A stretch of 64,000 nt of DNA from Anas platyrhynchos. Lineage: Eukaryota > Chordata > Aves > Anseriformes > Anatidae. The notes beneath the pieces are model-generated. The model worked only from the letters and a program-made list of their open reading frames with translations. It ran no database searches and was not told the DNA's origin. The stretch spans positions 5,933,501 to 5,997,500 of the forward strand of contig NC_092617.1 in the NCBI RefSeq assembly GCF_047663525.1, given 5' to 3'. Made by a program: the position numbers and the translations under genes. Shown piece by piece: positions 11,221 through 25,000 of this stretch (position 1 is the first letter of the stretch; each line of letters begins with the position of its first letter).

Positions 11221-11226
11221 AATAAA
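11221..11226 (+). promoter_or_regulatory. Candidate poly(A) signal for membrane IgY
   Basis: The first canonical AATAAA on the plus strand after the M2 stop; a second is at 11326-11331. Both lie in an A/T-rich island, so they may be chance. Use would give a 2-kb 3'UTR containing the 9.3-10.9 kb repeat. Confidence 0.3.
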
Positions 11227-12137
11227 AAAAAATGCATTTTATGTCCAAAAAGTACTTCTTATAGAAGAAAAATCATTTTATGGTAACGTGAAGTGTTTTA
11301 TGGTGAAAAACACCAATTTATGGCAAATAAACTTTTTTTTTAATGGCAAAAATATAGAAACATTTTATAGCTAAAAAAATGTTATATGGAAAAATATTTT
11401 ATGGGAAAAATTATTTAAAAAAGGCAAACCCCACAATTCTACGATAAAAAAATGCCATTTTACAGCAAAATAGTCATTTTTTCCCAAAATAAGTCATTTT
11501 TATGGAAAAAAAATACTATTTTATGGCATAACGAATGAAGATTTTAGGACAAAAGAATCCATATATGGAAAAAAGGTAATTTTATGACAAAAAGGGCATT
11601 TTATGGAAAAAAAAATATCTTGTAGCCAAAAAAAAGCATTTTATGGTAAAAAATATATATTTTTTGGCAAAAGCCACCATATTCTTATTTTTTAATCACA
11701 TTTATAGGAATTAATTAAAAATACAAACTAGCTTGAAACCCAATTTCTTGGTGGATGCAAAATGCCCTGTTTGCCCTCTTTTTTTCCCCAAAACACCTCC
11801 CCCGCCACCGAAAACCACCAGTTTTAGCTTTTTATGCAAAAAGCCCTTTTCCGCCTCGTTTCGCCTGGCTGCTTTTGTGCAAACAAGCGAGCCGCTGGCC
11901 CCAAAAGTTTCGATTCGCGGCCCCAAATTACAACCCTTGGCACCACCCAGGTGGAAAATCCCCAAAGGGCCGGGTTTTGCCCCAAAAAGGAGCTGCAGGG
12001 CGGGGGCGCCCCCAAGCGGCCAAGAATTGGGCAGAAAGGACTCAAAATAACAATTTCGGCTCAATTTGGATCAAATCATCGATTTTTTTTAATCAAAGTA
12101 TCCAAAAAGCATCAAATCACCCCGAAACGGCGGAGCG

Positions 12138-12199
12138 ACGTGATTGGTCACCCATGGCAAGGAAGCCCCGCCTCCTCTGCACCGTGATTGGTCACCCAT
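12138..12199. promoter_or_regulatory. Twin GTGATTGGTCACCCAT elements
   Basis: The 16-bp sequence occurs identically at 12138-12153 and 12184-12199. Each holds an inverted CCAAT (NF-Y type) inside a GTGA...TCAC palindrome. The pair is in the intergenic space between IgY and PSME1. Function is inferred only. Confidence 0.4.
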
Positions 12200-12239
12200 T
12201 TTGGGGGGGTTTTGGGGAAGGATGGGTGAAAAAGGGGAA

Positions 12240-12900
12240 ATCCCACTTTTTGGGAGGGAATTGGATCAAAATGTAAAATCCCGCTTTTTTTTTTTTTCTT
12301 TTTTTAAGTGGAAATGGGTCAAAACCTAAAATCTCAATTTTTTGGGGATGGAAATGGGATATTGAAGTCCGATTTTTAGGGATTTTGGAAAGTTGTGGTA
12401 TTTTGAGGAGGAATTGGGACAAAAAAGTGAAATTCCAGTTTTGGGGGATTTGGAATGGGACAATGAAACCCAAAATTCCACTCCTTTAGGGCAGAAATGG
12501 GAAATTGAAACCCAAAATTCCACTCCTTTAGGGCAGAAATGGGAAATTCAAACCCAAAATTCCACTCCTTTAGGGCGGAAATGGGACATTGAACCCCAAA
12601 ATCCCATTTTTTTAGGTGGGAATGGGACGCTGAAGTCCCGTTTTTGGGAAATTGTAGTATTTTGAGGAGGAATTGGGTCAAAAAGGGAAATTTCAGAAAT
12701 TTCATTTTGCAGGGATTTGGGATGGGACAATGAAACCCAAAATCCCATTATTTTGGGGTGGAAATGGGTCAAAAAAAAAAACAAATTCAATTTTTTTGGA
12801 GCGGGAACGGGGCACGAAACCGTAAAAAAATCTCTATTTTGAGCGGGAAACGGGTAAAAAAAAAAAAACTTCAATTTTTTGAAAGGGAGGGGGGAAGGGG
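12240..12900. repeat. About 40-bp repeat with CAAAATTCCACTCCTTTAGG core
   Basis: Diverged units in the PSME1 3' flank or 3'UTR. Three units at about 12470-12600 are nearly identical. Confidence 0.75.
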
Positions 12901-12958
12901 TCAGGGTCCTGAACCCGCTCTTTTTTTTGGGGGTGAAAACAGCGGGTTTTGGCTAATT

Positions 12959-13039
12959 TCAGAAAATCATGGCTTTGGGCTCCCCCCGGGGCTTGCGGAG
13001 CTTCTCCATGTTCTTCTGCAGGACATCGAGGAGCACGGC
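12959..13039 (-). CDS. PSME1: PSME1 exon 11 (C-terminus)
   Basis: 81 nt, AVLLDVLQKNMEKLRKPRG then EPKAMIF-stop (TGA). The human tail is KPRGETKGMIY; the C-terminal residues dock into 20S alpha-ring pockets. No canonical AATAAA was found on this strand within about 800 nt; ATTAAA occurs at 12088-12093. Confidence 0.95.
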   Translation of the reverse strand, partial: AVLLDVLQKNMEKLRKPRGEPKAMIF

Positions 13040-16000
13040 CTGTGGGGTGGGGGGGGGGACACAAAGGGGGTTATGGGGTCGGTTTTGGGGTCAGGATGGG
13101 GGTTTTAGGGTCGGGGACCCCAAAACTCACGTAGAGGTCCCGGAGCTCCGTCAGGGCCAGGCGCGTCGCCCCCACTTCGGCCGCGTCCAGGGCGTGGACC
13201 AGGGCCCGGTAATCCAACTGGGGGGTAATGGGGTTAATGGGAGACCCCCGGGGACCCCAAAAGACCCCATAGACCCCCAAAGACCCCAAAGACCCCAAAA
13301 GACCCCAAAAGACCCCAATAGACCCCATTGTCCCCTATGAACACCCATGGGATCCCATAGACCCCCATAGACCCCAATAGACCCCATAGACCCCAATAGA
13401 CCTCAAAGACCCCGATGTGACCCCAAAAACCCCAAAAGACCCCAATGTGACCCCATAGACCCCAAAAGACCCCAATGTGACCCCAAAAACGCCAATAGAC
13501 CCCAACAGACCTCATAGACCCCAATAGACCTCAAAGACCCCAATGTGACCCCATAGACCCCATAGAACCCCCATAGACCCCAATAGACCCCATAGACCCC
13601 ATAGACCCCAATAGACCCCAAAGACCCCGATGTGACCCCAAAAACCCCAATAGACCCCAGTGGACCCCAATGTCCCCCATGAACCCCCATGGGACCCTAA
13701 AAGACCCCAACAGACCCCATAGACCCCAATAGACCTCAAAGACCCCAATGTGACCCCATAGACCCCATAGAACCCCCATAGACCCCATAGACCCCAATAG
13801 ACCCCAATGTGACCCCAAAAACCCCAATAGACCCCAACAGACCCCATAGACCCCAATGTGGCTCCATAGACCCCAATAGACCCCAAAGACCCCAATGTGA
13901 CCCCAAAAACCCCAAAAGCCCCCAATGTGACCCCATAGACCCCATAGACCCCAATAGACCCCAAAGACCCCAATGTGACCCCAAAAACCCCCAAAGACCC
14001 CAATGTGACCCCATAGACCCCAAAAGACCCCAATGTGACCCCATAGACCCCAAAGACCCCAATGTGACCCCAAAAACCCCAAAAGACCCCAATGTGACCC
14101 CATAGACCCCAATAGACCCCCAAAGACCCCAAAGACCCCAAAAGACCCCAAAAGACCCCAATAGACCCCATTGTCCCCTATGAACACCCATGGGATCCCA
14201 TAGACCCCCATAGACCCCAATAGACCCCAAAGACCCCGATGTGACCCCAAAAACCCCAATAGACCCCAGTGGACCCCAATGTCCCCCATGAACCCCCATG
14301 GGACCCCAAAAGACCCCAATAGACCCCAAAAACCCCAATAGACCCCAACAGACCCCATAGACCCCAATAGACCTCAAAGACCCCGATGTGACCCCAAAAA
14401 CCCCAATAGACCCCAACAGACCCCCTAGACCCCAATGTGGCCCCATAGACCCCAATAGACCCCAAAGACCCCAATGTGACCCCAAAAACCCCAATAGACC
14501 CCAACAGACCCCCTAGACCCCAATGAGCCCCCATAGACCCCATAGACCCCATTGAACCCCAAAGACCCCAATGTGACCCCAAAGACCCCAATAGACCCCA
14601 ATGGACCCTAAAAGACCCCAATGTGACCCCATAGACCCCATAGACCCCAAAAGACCCTAATGTGACCCCAAAAACCCCAATGAGCCCCCATAGACCCCAT
14701 TGAACCCCAAAGACCCCAGTGTGACCCCATAGATCCCAAAAGACCCCAATGTGACCCCAAAAACCCCAATAGACCCCAACAGACCCCATAGACCCCATAG
14801 ACCCCAAAAGACCCCAATGTGACCCCAAAAACCCCAATAGACCCCAACAGACCCCCTAGACCCCAATGTGGCCCCATAGACCCCAAAAGACCCCAATAGA
14901 CCCCAGTAGACCCCATTGTCCCCCATGGACCCCCATGGGACCCCATAGACCCCAATAGACCCCAAAGACCCCGATGTGACCCCAAAAACCCCAAAAGACC
15001 CCAATGGACCCCATAGACCCCCATAAACCCCAAAGACCCCAATATGGCCCCAAAGACCCCAATGAGCCCCCGTAGACCCCATAGACCCCAATAGACCCCA
15101 AAGACCCCAATGTGACCCCATAGACCCCAAAAGACCCCAATGTGACCCCAAAAACCCCAATAGACCCCATTGGACCCTAAAAGACCCCAATGAGACCCCA
15201 TAGACCCCAATAGACCCCAAAGACCCCAATGTGACCCCATAGACCCCAAAAGACCCCAATGTGACCCCATAGACCCCAATGAACCCCCATAGACCCCAAA
15301 AGACCCCAAAAACCCCGATGTGACCCCAAAAACCCCAATAGACCCCAATGGACCCCATGGACCCCCATAGACCCCGATAGACCCCAAAAGACCCCAAAAG
15401 ACCCCAAAAACCCCAATAGACCCCCAAAGACCCTAAAAGACCCTATGGACCCCAGTGGACCCCCATGGGACCCCATAGACCCCAAAAGACCCCAACAGAC
15501 CCCAATAGACCCCAATAGACCCCAAAAAAACAAAGTGACCCCAAAGACCCCAAAATAACCCCAAAGTGCCCCCATGGACCCCAATAGACCCCATTGTACT
15601 CCACTAAGACCCCAAAGTGCCCCCAAATGACCCCAAAAGTGCCCCCATGGACCCCAATATGACCCCAATGAGCCTCCAGGGACCCCAAGGCGATCCAATC
15701 AACCCCAAATGCATCAAACAGACCCCAAAAACCCCCAAATTCACCCCAAAATTCCCCCAGATCCCAATACACCCCTACAGACCCCCCAAAAACCCCAAAA
15801 CACCCCGAATTCGCCCCAAATTTCTCACCACGTGGGGGTTTTTGGCCGCCTTGGACACGGCGTCGCCCCGCTCCGACAGGTACCTGGAGGTTTTGGGGTG
15901 AGATCGGGGGATTTAGGGTCACGGGGTTTTGGGGTCGGAGGGGGGGACCCCAAAAAAAAACCCCAAAAACTCACTTGGGCAGGCGGCCCTGGAGCCCCTC

Positions 16001-19000
16001 GAGTTGGGTGCGGGATGCGGTCAGCAGCTCCAGAACCTTCTCCTATTTTTGGGGAAAATTTGGGCGGTTTTGGGTTTTTGGGGGTTTTGGGGGGTTTTAA
16101 GGGATTTTGGGGAGGATTTGGGGGGATTTGGGAAAGTTTAGGGGATTTGGGGGGGAAAGGGGAGAGTTTGGGGGATTTAGGGGAGGATTTGGAAGGGTTT
16201 GGGGGAATTTGGGGGGATTTGGGGGATTTAGGAGGGGATTTGGGGGAATTTGGGGGGATTTGGGGATTTTGAGGGAATTTAGGGGATTTTGGGGGATTTA
16301 AGGGAATTTGGAGGGATTTGGGGGAATTTTGAGGGGACTTGGGGGAATTTGGGGGAATTTGGAGGGGATTTGGGGGGATTTGGGGGAATTTGGGGTGAAT
16401 TTGGGGGAATTTTGAGGGATTTGGGGGAATTTGAGGGATTTGGGAGAATTTGGAGGGATTTGGGGGATTTAGGAGGGGATTTGGGGGATTTTGAGGGATT
16501 TGGGGGAATTTGGGGGGGTTTGGGGGAAATTTGGAGGGATTTGGGGGGATTTTGGTAGTTTGGGGTGGATTTGGGGGGAAATGGGAAGGATTTGGGGGAT
16601 TTAGGAGGGGATTTGGGGGATTTAGGAGGGGATTTGGGGGAATTTGGGGGGATTTTGGTAGTTTGGGAGGAAATGGGGAGGATTTCGGGGATTTAGGAGG
16701 GGATTTGGGGGATTTAGGGGGATTTGGGGGAATTTGGAGGATTTGGGGGAATTTGGGGGGATTTGGGAGGATTTGGGGGGGATTTTGTTAGTTTGGGGTG
16801 GATTTGGGGGGAAACGGGAAGGATTTGGGGAATCTGAGGCAATTTGGGGGGGATTTTGGGGTCCCTGGGGGATAATTGGGGGAAATAACGGGGATTTTGG
16901 GGTTCCTGGGAATTCCTGGGGTAAAATTGGGGCGAATAACGAGGATTTTGGGGTCCCTGGGTGGGATTTGGGCGAGTCGGGGCGGGATTTGGTGTAAAAC
17001 CGGGGCAATTTGGGATTAAACTAATTCGGGCCGCTTGGCTGAAAACCGGGGAGGGAATTTGGGGTTAAAAAGGGCGGATTTGGGATTTTGGGGCAAAAAA
17101 GAGAGATTTTGGGGCAAAAAAGCGGGATTTTGGGGTCCCCCCCCTTTTTTACCTGCACGGCCACCCCGAAATTATCCCCGTCCTCGATGCGGGGCACCTG
17201 CAGCTGCAGCCAGAGCGCCACCTGCCCCCAAAATCCCCCTTTTTCACCCCAAAAACTTCGTCCTCTTAAACCACGCCCCCTCCCTAAGCCCCGCCCCCTT
17301 TGACCTCCCTTAACCCCTCCAGGCCCCGCCCCCTTCCCCCTAAGCCCCTCCCCTTCCCCTAAGCCCCTCCCCCTTAGGCCACGCCCCCTCCCTAAGCCCC
17401 GCCCCCTTGCCCTCCCTTAACCCCCTCCAGGCCCCGCCCACCGCCCCCAAACCCCGCCCCCTTTGAGGCCACGCCCCCTTTAAGCCCCGCCCCCTCCCCC
17501 CTAAGCCCCGCCCCCTCGCCTGGGCCACGTGGTTCCGGGCTTCGGCCAATCGGGGGCGGCAGCGCTCCAATAGGGCCAGCAGGGCCGGGTGGCTCCCGAT
17601 TGGTGGGCAGGGGGGGGCTGGGGGGGCACGTGACCCCCTTAGCCACGCCCCCTATGACCATATATGGGGTGGGGGGCGGGGGTAACCCATGGGACCCATA
17701 AGTGCCCCATGGGACCCATAAGTGCCCCATAAGTGCCCCATAAGTGCCCCATAAGTGCCCCATAAGTGCCCCATAAGTGCCCCATAAGTGCCCCATAAGT
17801 GCCCCATAAGTGCTCCATAAGTGACCCATAAGTGCCCCATAAGTGCCCCATAAGTGCCCCGTAAGTGACCCATAAGTGCCCCATAAGTGACCCATAAGTG
17901 CCCCGTAAGTGCCCCATAAGTGCCCCATAAGTGCCCCATAAGTGCCCCATAAGTGCCCCATAAGTGACCCATGGGACCCATAAGTGCCCCATAAGTGCCC
18001 CATAAGTGACCCATAAGTGCCTCATAAGTGCCCCATAAGTGCCCCATAAGTGCCCCATAAGTGACCCATAAGTGCCCCATAAGTGCCCCATAAGTGCTTC
18101 ATAAGTGCCCCATAAGTGACCCATAAGTGACCCATAAGTGACCCATAAGTGCCCCATAAGTGACCCATAAGTGCCCCATAAGTGCCCCATAAGTGACCCA
18201 TAAGTGACCCATAAGTGCCCCGTAAGTGCCCCATAAGTGCCCCATAAGTGACCCATAAGTGACCCATAAGTGCCCCATAAGTGACCCATAAGTGACCCAT
18301 AAGTGCCCCATAAGTGCCCCGTAAGTGCCCCATAAGTGACCCATAAGTGTCTCATAAGTGCCCCATAAGTGCCCCATAAGTGCCTCATAAGTGACCCATA
18401 AGTGCCCCATAAGTGCCCCATAAGTGACCCATAAGTGACCCATAAGTGCCTCATAAGTGACCCATAAGTGCCCCATAAGTGCCCCATAAGTGACCCATAA
18501 GTACCCCATAAGTGCCCCATAAGTGACCCATAAGTGACCCATAAGTGACCCATAAGTGCCCCATAAGTGACCCATAAGTGACCCATAAGTGCCCCATAAG
18601 TGCCCCATAAGTGACCCATAAGTGCCCCATAAGTGCCCCATAACTGCCCCATAAGTGACCCATAAGTGCCCCATAAGTGCCTCATAAGTGCCCCATAAGT
18701 GACCCATAAGTGACCCATAAGTGCCCCATAAGTGCCCCATAAGTGCCCCATAAGTGACCCATAAGTGTCCCATAAGTGCCCCATAAGTGACCCATAAGTG
18801 ACCCATAAGTGCCCCATAAGTGCCTCATAAGTGCCTCATAAGTGCCCCATAAGTGCCCCATAAGTGCCTCATAAGTGACCCATAAGTGCCCCATAAGTGC
18901 CCCATAAGTGCCCCCTAAGTGCCTCGTAAGTGCCCCATAGGTGACCCATAAGTGCCTCATAAGTGCCCCATAAGTGCCCCATAAGTGACCCATAAGTGAC

Positions 19001-22000
19001 CCATAAGTGCCCCATAAGTGCCCCATAAGTGACCCATAAGTGCCCCATAAGTGACCCATAAGTGCCTCATAAGTGCCCCATAAGTGCCCCATAAGTGACC
19101 CATAAGTGCCTCATAAGTGACCCATAAGTGCCCCATAAGTGCCCCATAAGTGCCCCATAAGTGACCCATAAGTGACCCATAAGTGCCCCATAAGTGACCC
19201 ATAAGTGACCCATAGGGACCCATAAGTTCCCCATAAGTGCCCCATAAGTGCCCCATAAGTGCCCCATAAGTGACCCATAAGTGCCCCATAAGTGACCCAT
19301 AAGTGCCCCATAAGTGACCCATAAGTGACCCATAAGTGACCCATAAGGGCCCCATAAGTGCCCCATGGGACCCATAAGTGCCCCATAAGTGCCCCATAAG
19401 TGCCCCATAAGTGACCCATAAGTGCCCCATAAGGGCCCCATAAGTGACCCATAAGTGACCCATAAGTGCCCCATAAGTGACCCATAAGTGACCCATAAGT
19501 GCCCCATAAGTGCCCCGTAAGTGCCCCATAAGTGACCCATAAGTGTCTCATAAGTGCCCCATAAGTGCCCCATAAGTGCCTCATAAGTGACCCATAAGTG
19601 CCCCATAAGTGCCCCATAAGTGCCCCATAAGTGCCCCATAAGTGCCCCATAAGTGACCCATGGGACCCATAAGTGCCCCATAAGTGCCCCATAAGTGACC
19701 CATAAGTGCCTCATAAGTGCCCCATAAGTGCCCCATAAGTGCCCCATAAGTGACCCATAAGTGCCCCATAAGTGCCCCATAAGTGCTTCATAAGTGCCCC
19801 ATAAGTGACCCATAAGTGACCCATAAGTGACCCATAAGTGCCCCATAAGTGACCCATAAGTGCCCCATAAGTGCCCCATAAGTGACCCATAAGTGACCCA
19901 TAAGTGCCCCGTAAGTGCCCCATAAGTGCCCCATAAGTGACCCATAAGTGACCCATAAGTGCCCCATAAGTGACCCATAAGTGACCCATAAGTGCCCCAT
20001 AAGTGCCCCGTAAGTGCCCCATAAGTGACCCATAAGTGTCTCATAAGTGCCCCATAAGTGCCCCATAAGTGCCTCATAAGTGACCCATAAGTGCCCCATA
20101 AGTGCCCCATAAGTGACCCATAAGTGACCCATAAGTGCCTCATAAGTGACCCATAAGTGCCCCATAAGTGCCCCATAAGTGACCCATAAGTACCCCATAA
20201 GTGCCCCATAAGTGACCCATAAGTGACCCATAAGTGACCCATAAGTGCCCCATAAGTGACCCATAAGTGACCCATAAGTGCCCCATAAGTGCCCCATAAG
20301 TGACCCATAAGTGCCCCATAAGTGCCCCATAACTGCCCCATAAGTGACCCATAAGTGCCCCATAAGTGCCTCATAAGTGCCCCATAAGTGACCCATAAGT
20401 GACCCATAAGTGCCCCATAAGTGCCCCATAAGTGCCCCATAAGTGACCCATAAGTGTCCCATAAGTGCCCCATAAGTGACCCATAAGTGACCCATAAGTG
20501 CCCCATAAGTGCCTCATAAGTGCCTCATAAGTGCCCCATAAGTGCCCCATAAGTGCCTCATAAGTGACCCATAAGTGCCCCATAAGTGCCCCATAAGTGC
20601 CCCCTAAGTGCCTCGTAAGTGCCCCATAGGTGACCCATAAGTGCCTCATAAGTGCCCCATAAGTGCCCCATAAGTGACCCATAAGTGACCCATAAGTGCC
20701 CCATAAGTGCCCCATAAGTGACCCATAAGTGCCCCATAAGTGACCCATAAGTGCCTCATAAGTGCCCCATAAGTGCCCCATAAGTGACCCATAAGTGCCT
20801 CATAAGTGACCCATAAGTGCCCCATAAGTGCCCCATAAGTGCCCCATAAGTGACCCATAAGTGACCCATAAGTGCCCCATAAGTGACCCATAAGTGACCC
20901 ATAGGGACCCATAAGTTCCCCATAAGTGCCCCATAAGTGCCCCATAAGTGCCCCATAAGTGACCCATAAGTGCCCCATAAGTGACCCATAAGTGCCCCAT
21001 AAGTGACCCATAAGTGACCCATAAGTGACCCATAAGGGCCCCATAAGTGCCCCATGGGACCCATAAGTGCCCCATAAGTGCCCCATAAGTGCCCCATAAG
21101 TGACCCATAAGTGCCCCATAAGGGCCCCATAAGTGACCCATAAGTGACCCATAAGTGCCCCATAAGTGCCTCATAAGTGCCCCATAAGTGCCCCATAAGG
21201 GACCCATAAGTGACCCATAAGTGACCCATAAGTGCCCCATAAGTGCCTCATAAGTGCCCCATAAGTGACCCATAAGTGACCCATAAGTGACCCATAAGTG
21301 CCCCATAAGTGCCTCATAAGTGACCCATAAGTGCCCCCTAAGTGCCCCATAAGTGACCCATAAGTGACCCATAGGGACCCATAAGTGCCCCATGGGACCC
21401 ATAAGTGACCCATAAGTGCCCCATAAGTGCCCCATAAGTGCCCCCTAAGTGCCCCATAAGTGACCCATAAGTGCCCCATGGGACCCATAAGTGCCCCATA
21501 AGTGCCCCATAAGTGCCCCATAAGTGCCCCATGGGACCCATAAGTGCCCCATAAGTGCCCCATAAGTGCCCCATAAGTGACCCATAAGTGCCCCATGGGA
21601 CCCATAAGTGCCCCATAAGAGCCCCATAAGTGCCCCATAAGTGCCCCATGGGACCCATAAGTGCCCCATAAGTGCCCCATAAGTGCCCCATAAGTGACCC
21701 ATAAGTGCCCCATAAGTGCCCCATAAGTGACCCATAAGTGACCCATAAGTGACCCATAGGGACCCATAAGTGCCCCATAAGTGACCCATAAGTGCCCCAT
21801 AAGTGCCTCATAAGTGACCCATAAGTGCTTCATAAGTGCCCCATAAGTGACCCATAAGTGACCCATAAGTGCCCCATAAGTGCCCCATAAGTGTCCCATA
21901 AGTGCCTCATAAGTGCCCCATAAGTGACCCATAAGTGACCCATAAGTGACCCATAACTGCCCCATAAGTGCCCCATAAGTGACCCATAAGTGCCCCATAG

Positions 22001-25000
22001 GTGCCCTATAAGTGCCCCATAAGTGACCCATAAGTGACCCATAAGTGCCCCATGGGACCCATAAGTGCCCCATAAGTGCCCCATAAGTGACCCATAAGTG
22101 CCCCGTAAGTGCCCCATAAGTGCCCCATAAGTGACCCATAAGTGCCTCATAAGAGCCCCATAAGTGACCCATAAGTGCCCCATAAGTGCCCCGTAAGTGA
22201 CCCATAAGTGCCCCATAAGTGCCCCATAAGTGCCTCATAAGTGACCCATAAGTGCCCCATAAGTGCCTCATAAGTGACCCATAAGTGCCCCATAAGTGCT
22301 CCGTAAGTGCCCCATAAGTGACCCATAGGGACCCATAAGTGCCCCATAAGTGACCCATGGGACCCATAAGTGACCCATAAGTGCCCCATAAGTGCCCCAT
22401 AAGTGTCCCATAAGTGCCTCCTAAGTGACCCATAAGTGCCCCATAAGTGACCCATAAGTGACCCATAAGTGACCCATAAGTGACCCATAAGTGACCCATG
22501 GGACCCATAAGTGCCCCATAAGTGCCCCATAAGTGCCCCATGGGACCCATAAGTGCCCCATAAGTGCCCCATAAGTGACCCATAAGTGACCCAGAAGTGC
22601 CCCAGAAGTGACCCATAAGTGACCCATAAGTGACCCATAAGTGACCCATAAGTGACCCATAAGTGACCCATGGGACCCATAAGTGCCCCATAAGTGCCCC
22701 ATAAGTGCCCCATGGGACCCATAAGTGCCCCATAAGTGCCCCATAAGTGACCCATAAGTGACCCAGAAGTGCCCCAGAAGTGACCCATAAGTGACCCATA
22801 AGTGACCCATAAGTGCCCCAGAAGTGACCCATAAGTGACCCATAAGTGCCTCATAAGTGACCCATAAGTGACCCATAATGCCCCATAAGTGCCCCATAAG
22901 TGCCCCATAAGTGACCCATAAGTGCCCCATAAGTGCCCCATAAGTGCCTCATAAGTGACCCATAAGTGCCCCATAAGTGACCCATAAGTGCCCCATGGGA
23001 CCCATAAGTGCCCCATAAGAGCCCCATAAGTGCCCCATAAGTGCCCCATAAGTGACCCATAAGTGACCCATAAGTGCCCCATAAGTGCCCCATAACCACC
23101 CCCTGGGACCCATAACCACCCCTGGGACCCATAACTGCCCCATAGCGCCCCACAACCACCCCATGGGACCCCCAACCTCTGCCCCACACTCACCCTCCTC
23201 CTCCTCGTCCTTCTCCTTCTTCTTCTTTTTCTATGGGGCAGGGGTGGGGGATGAGAAGGGGGCACTTGGGGGTCCCAGCCCCACACTTGGGGGTCCCGGC
23301 CCCACACTTGGGGGTCCCAGACCCACACTTGGGGGTCCTCACCTGGGCCGGGTCTGGCAGGGGAATTTCCAGCGGCGCCCGCAGCTCCTCCGGCCCCATA
23401 GCGAAGATAGGGTCCTGGGGGGCAGCCCCATAGCGAACCCCCAGCCCCATAGAGACACCCCAGACCCATAGAGACCCCCCCAGACCCATAGCGACCCCCC
23501 AGCCCCATAGCACCCCCCCAGCCCCATAAGGTCCCCCCCAGCCCCATAGCGCCCCCCCAACCCCATATCGACCCCCCCAGCCCCATAGCTCCCCCCCCTG
23601 CCCCATAGCAACCCCCCAGCCCCATATCGACCCCCCAGACCCATAGCGACCCCCAGCCCCATAGAGCCCCCTTCAGCCCCATAGAGACCCCCCAGACCCA
23701 TAGCGACCCCCCAGCCCCATGGCGGCCCTCCCAGCCCCATAGCGAAACCCCAGCCCCATAGCGACACCCCCGCCCCATAGCGACCCCCCAGCCCCATAGC
23801 GACCCCTTCAGCCCCATATCAACCCCCCCAGCCCCATAAGGTCCCCCCAGCCCCATAGCTCCCCCCCAGCCCCATAGCGCCCCCCCAGCCCCATAGCGAC
23901 CCCCCAGCCCCATAGCGACCCCTCAGCCCCATAGCGACCCCCCCAGCCCCATAGCGACCCCCAGCCCCATAGAGCCCCCTTCAGCCCCATAGAGACCCCC
24001 CAGCCCCATAGCGACCCCCTCGGCCCCATATCGACCCCCAGCCCCATAGAGACTCCCCCAGCCCCATAGCGACCCCCCCAGCCCCATAAGGTCCCCCCCA
24101 GCCCCATAGCAACCCCCCAGACCCATAGCGCCCCCCCAGCCCCATAGCGACCCCCCCTGCCCCATATCGACCCCCCAGCCCCATATCAACCCCCCAGCCC
24201 CATATCGACCCCCCCAGCCCCATATCGACCCCCCAGCCCCATAGCGCCCCCCCAGCCCCATAGCGACCCCTTCAGCCCCATATCGACCCCCCAGCCCCAT
24301 AGCGACCCCCTCAGCCCCATAGCGCCCCCCCAGCCCCATAGCGACCCCCCAGCCCCATAGCGAAACCCCAGCCCCATACCGCCCCCCCCAACCCCATAGC
24401 GACCCCCCCAGCCCCATAAGGTCCCCCCCAGCCCCATAGCCACCCCCCAGCCCCATAGCGACCCCTCAGCCCCATAGCGACCCCCCCAACCCCATAGAGA
24501 CCCCCCAGCCCCATAGCGCCCCCCCTGCCCCATAGCGCCCCCCCAGCCCCATAGCGCCCCCCCAGCCCCATATCGACCCCCCAGCCCCATAGCGACCCCC
24601 CCGCCCCATAGCAACCCCCCCAGCCCCATAGAGACCCCCCAGCCCCATAGCGACCCCTCATCCCCATAGCACCCCCCCCAGCCCCATATCGACCCCCCAG
24701 CCCCATAGCGCCCCCCCAGCCCCATAGCGGCCCCCTCAGGCCCACAGCCACACCCCCAGCCCCATAGCGAATCCCTCAGCCCCATAGCGACCCCCCAGCC
24801 CCATATCGACCCCCCAGCCCCATAGCGCCCCCCCAGCCCCATAGCGACCCCTCAGCCCCATAGCGCCCCCCCAGCCCCATAGCGCCCCCCCAGCCCCATA
24901 GCCACCCCCCAGCCCCATAGCGCCCCCCCAGCCCCATAGCGCCCCCCCCGCCCCATATCGACCCCCCAGCCCCATAGCGCCCCCCCAGCCCCATAGCGCC

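Larger units (their letters stand above)
10863..12230. other. IgY-PSME1 intergenic stretch with A/T-rich island
   Basis: No gene seen. 11040-11720 is A/T-rich with a loose repeat around TTTTATGGCAAAAA, sharply different from its G/C-rich surroundings. 11720-12130 is apparently unique sequence that I do not recognise, with no convincing reading frame. Confidence 0.6.

Noticed and set aside
11733-12276. Small gene in the IgY-PSME1 interval
   Set aside because: Overlapping frames on both strands, no splice-consistent exon, no recognisable protein.
17639-23913. Very long minus-strand frames (up to about 590 codons) rich in Met-Gly-His-Leu-Trp
   Set aside because: They are translations of the 11-bp satellite; several frames are open at once and no domain or start context is present.
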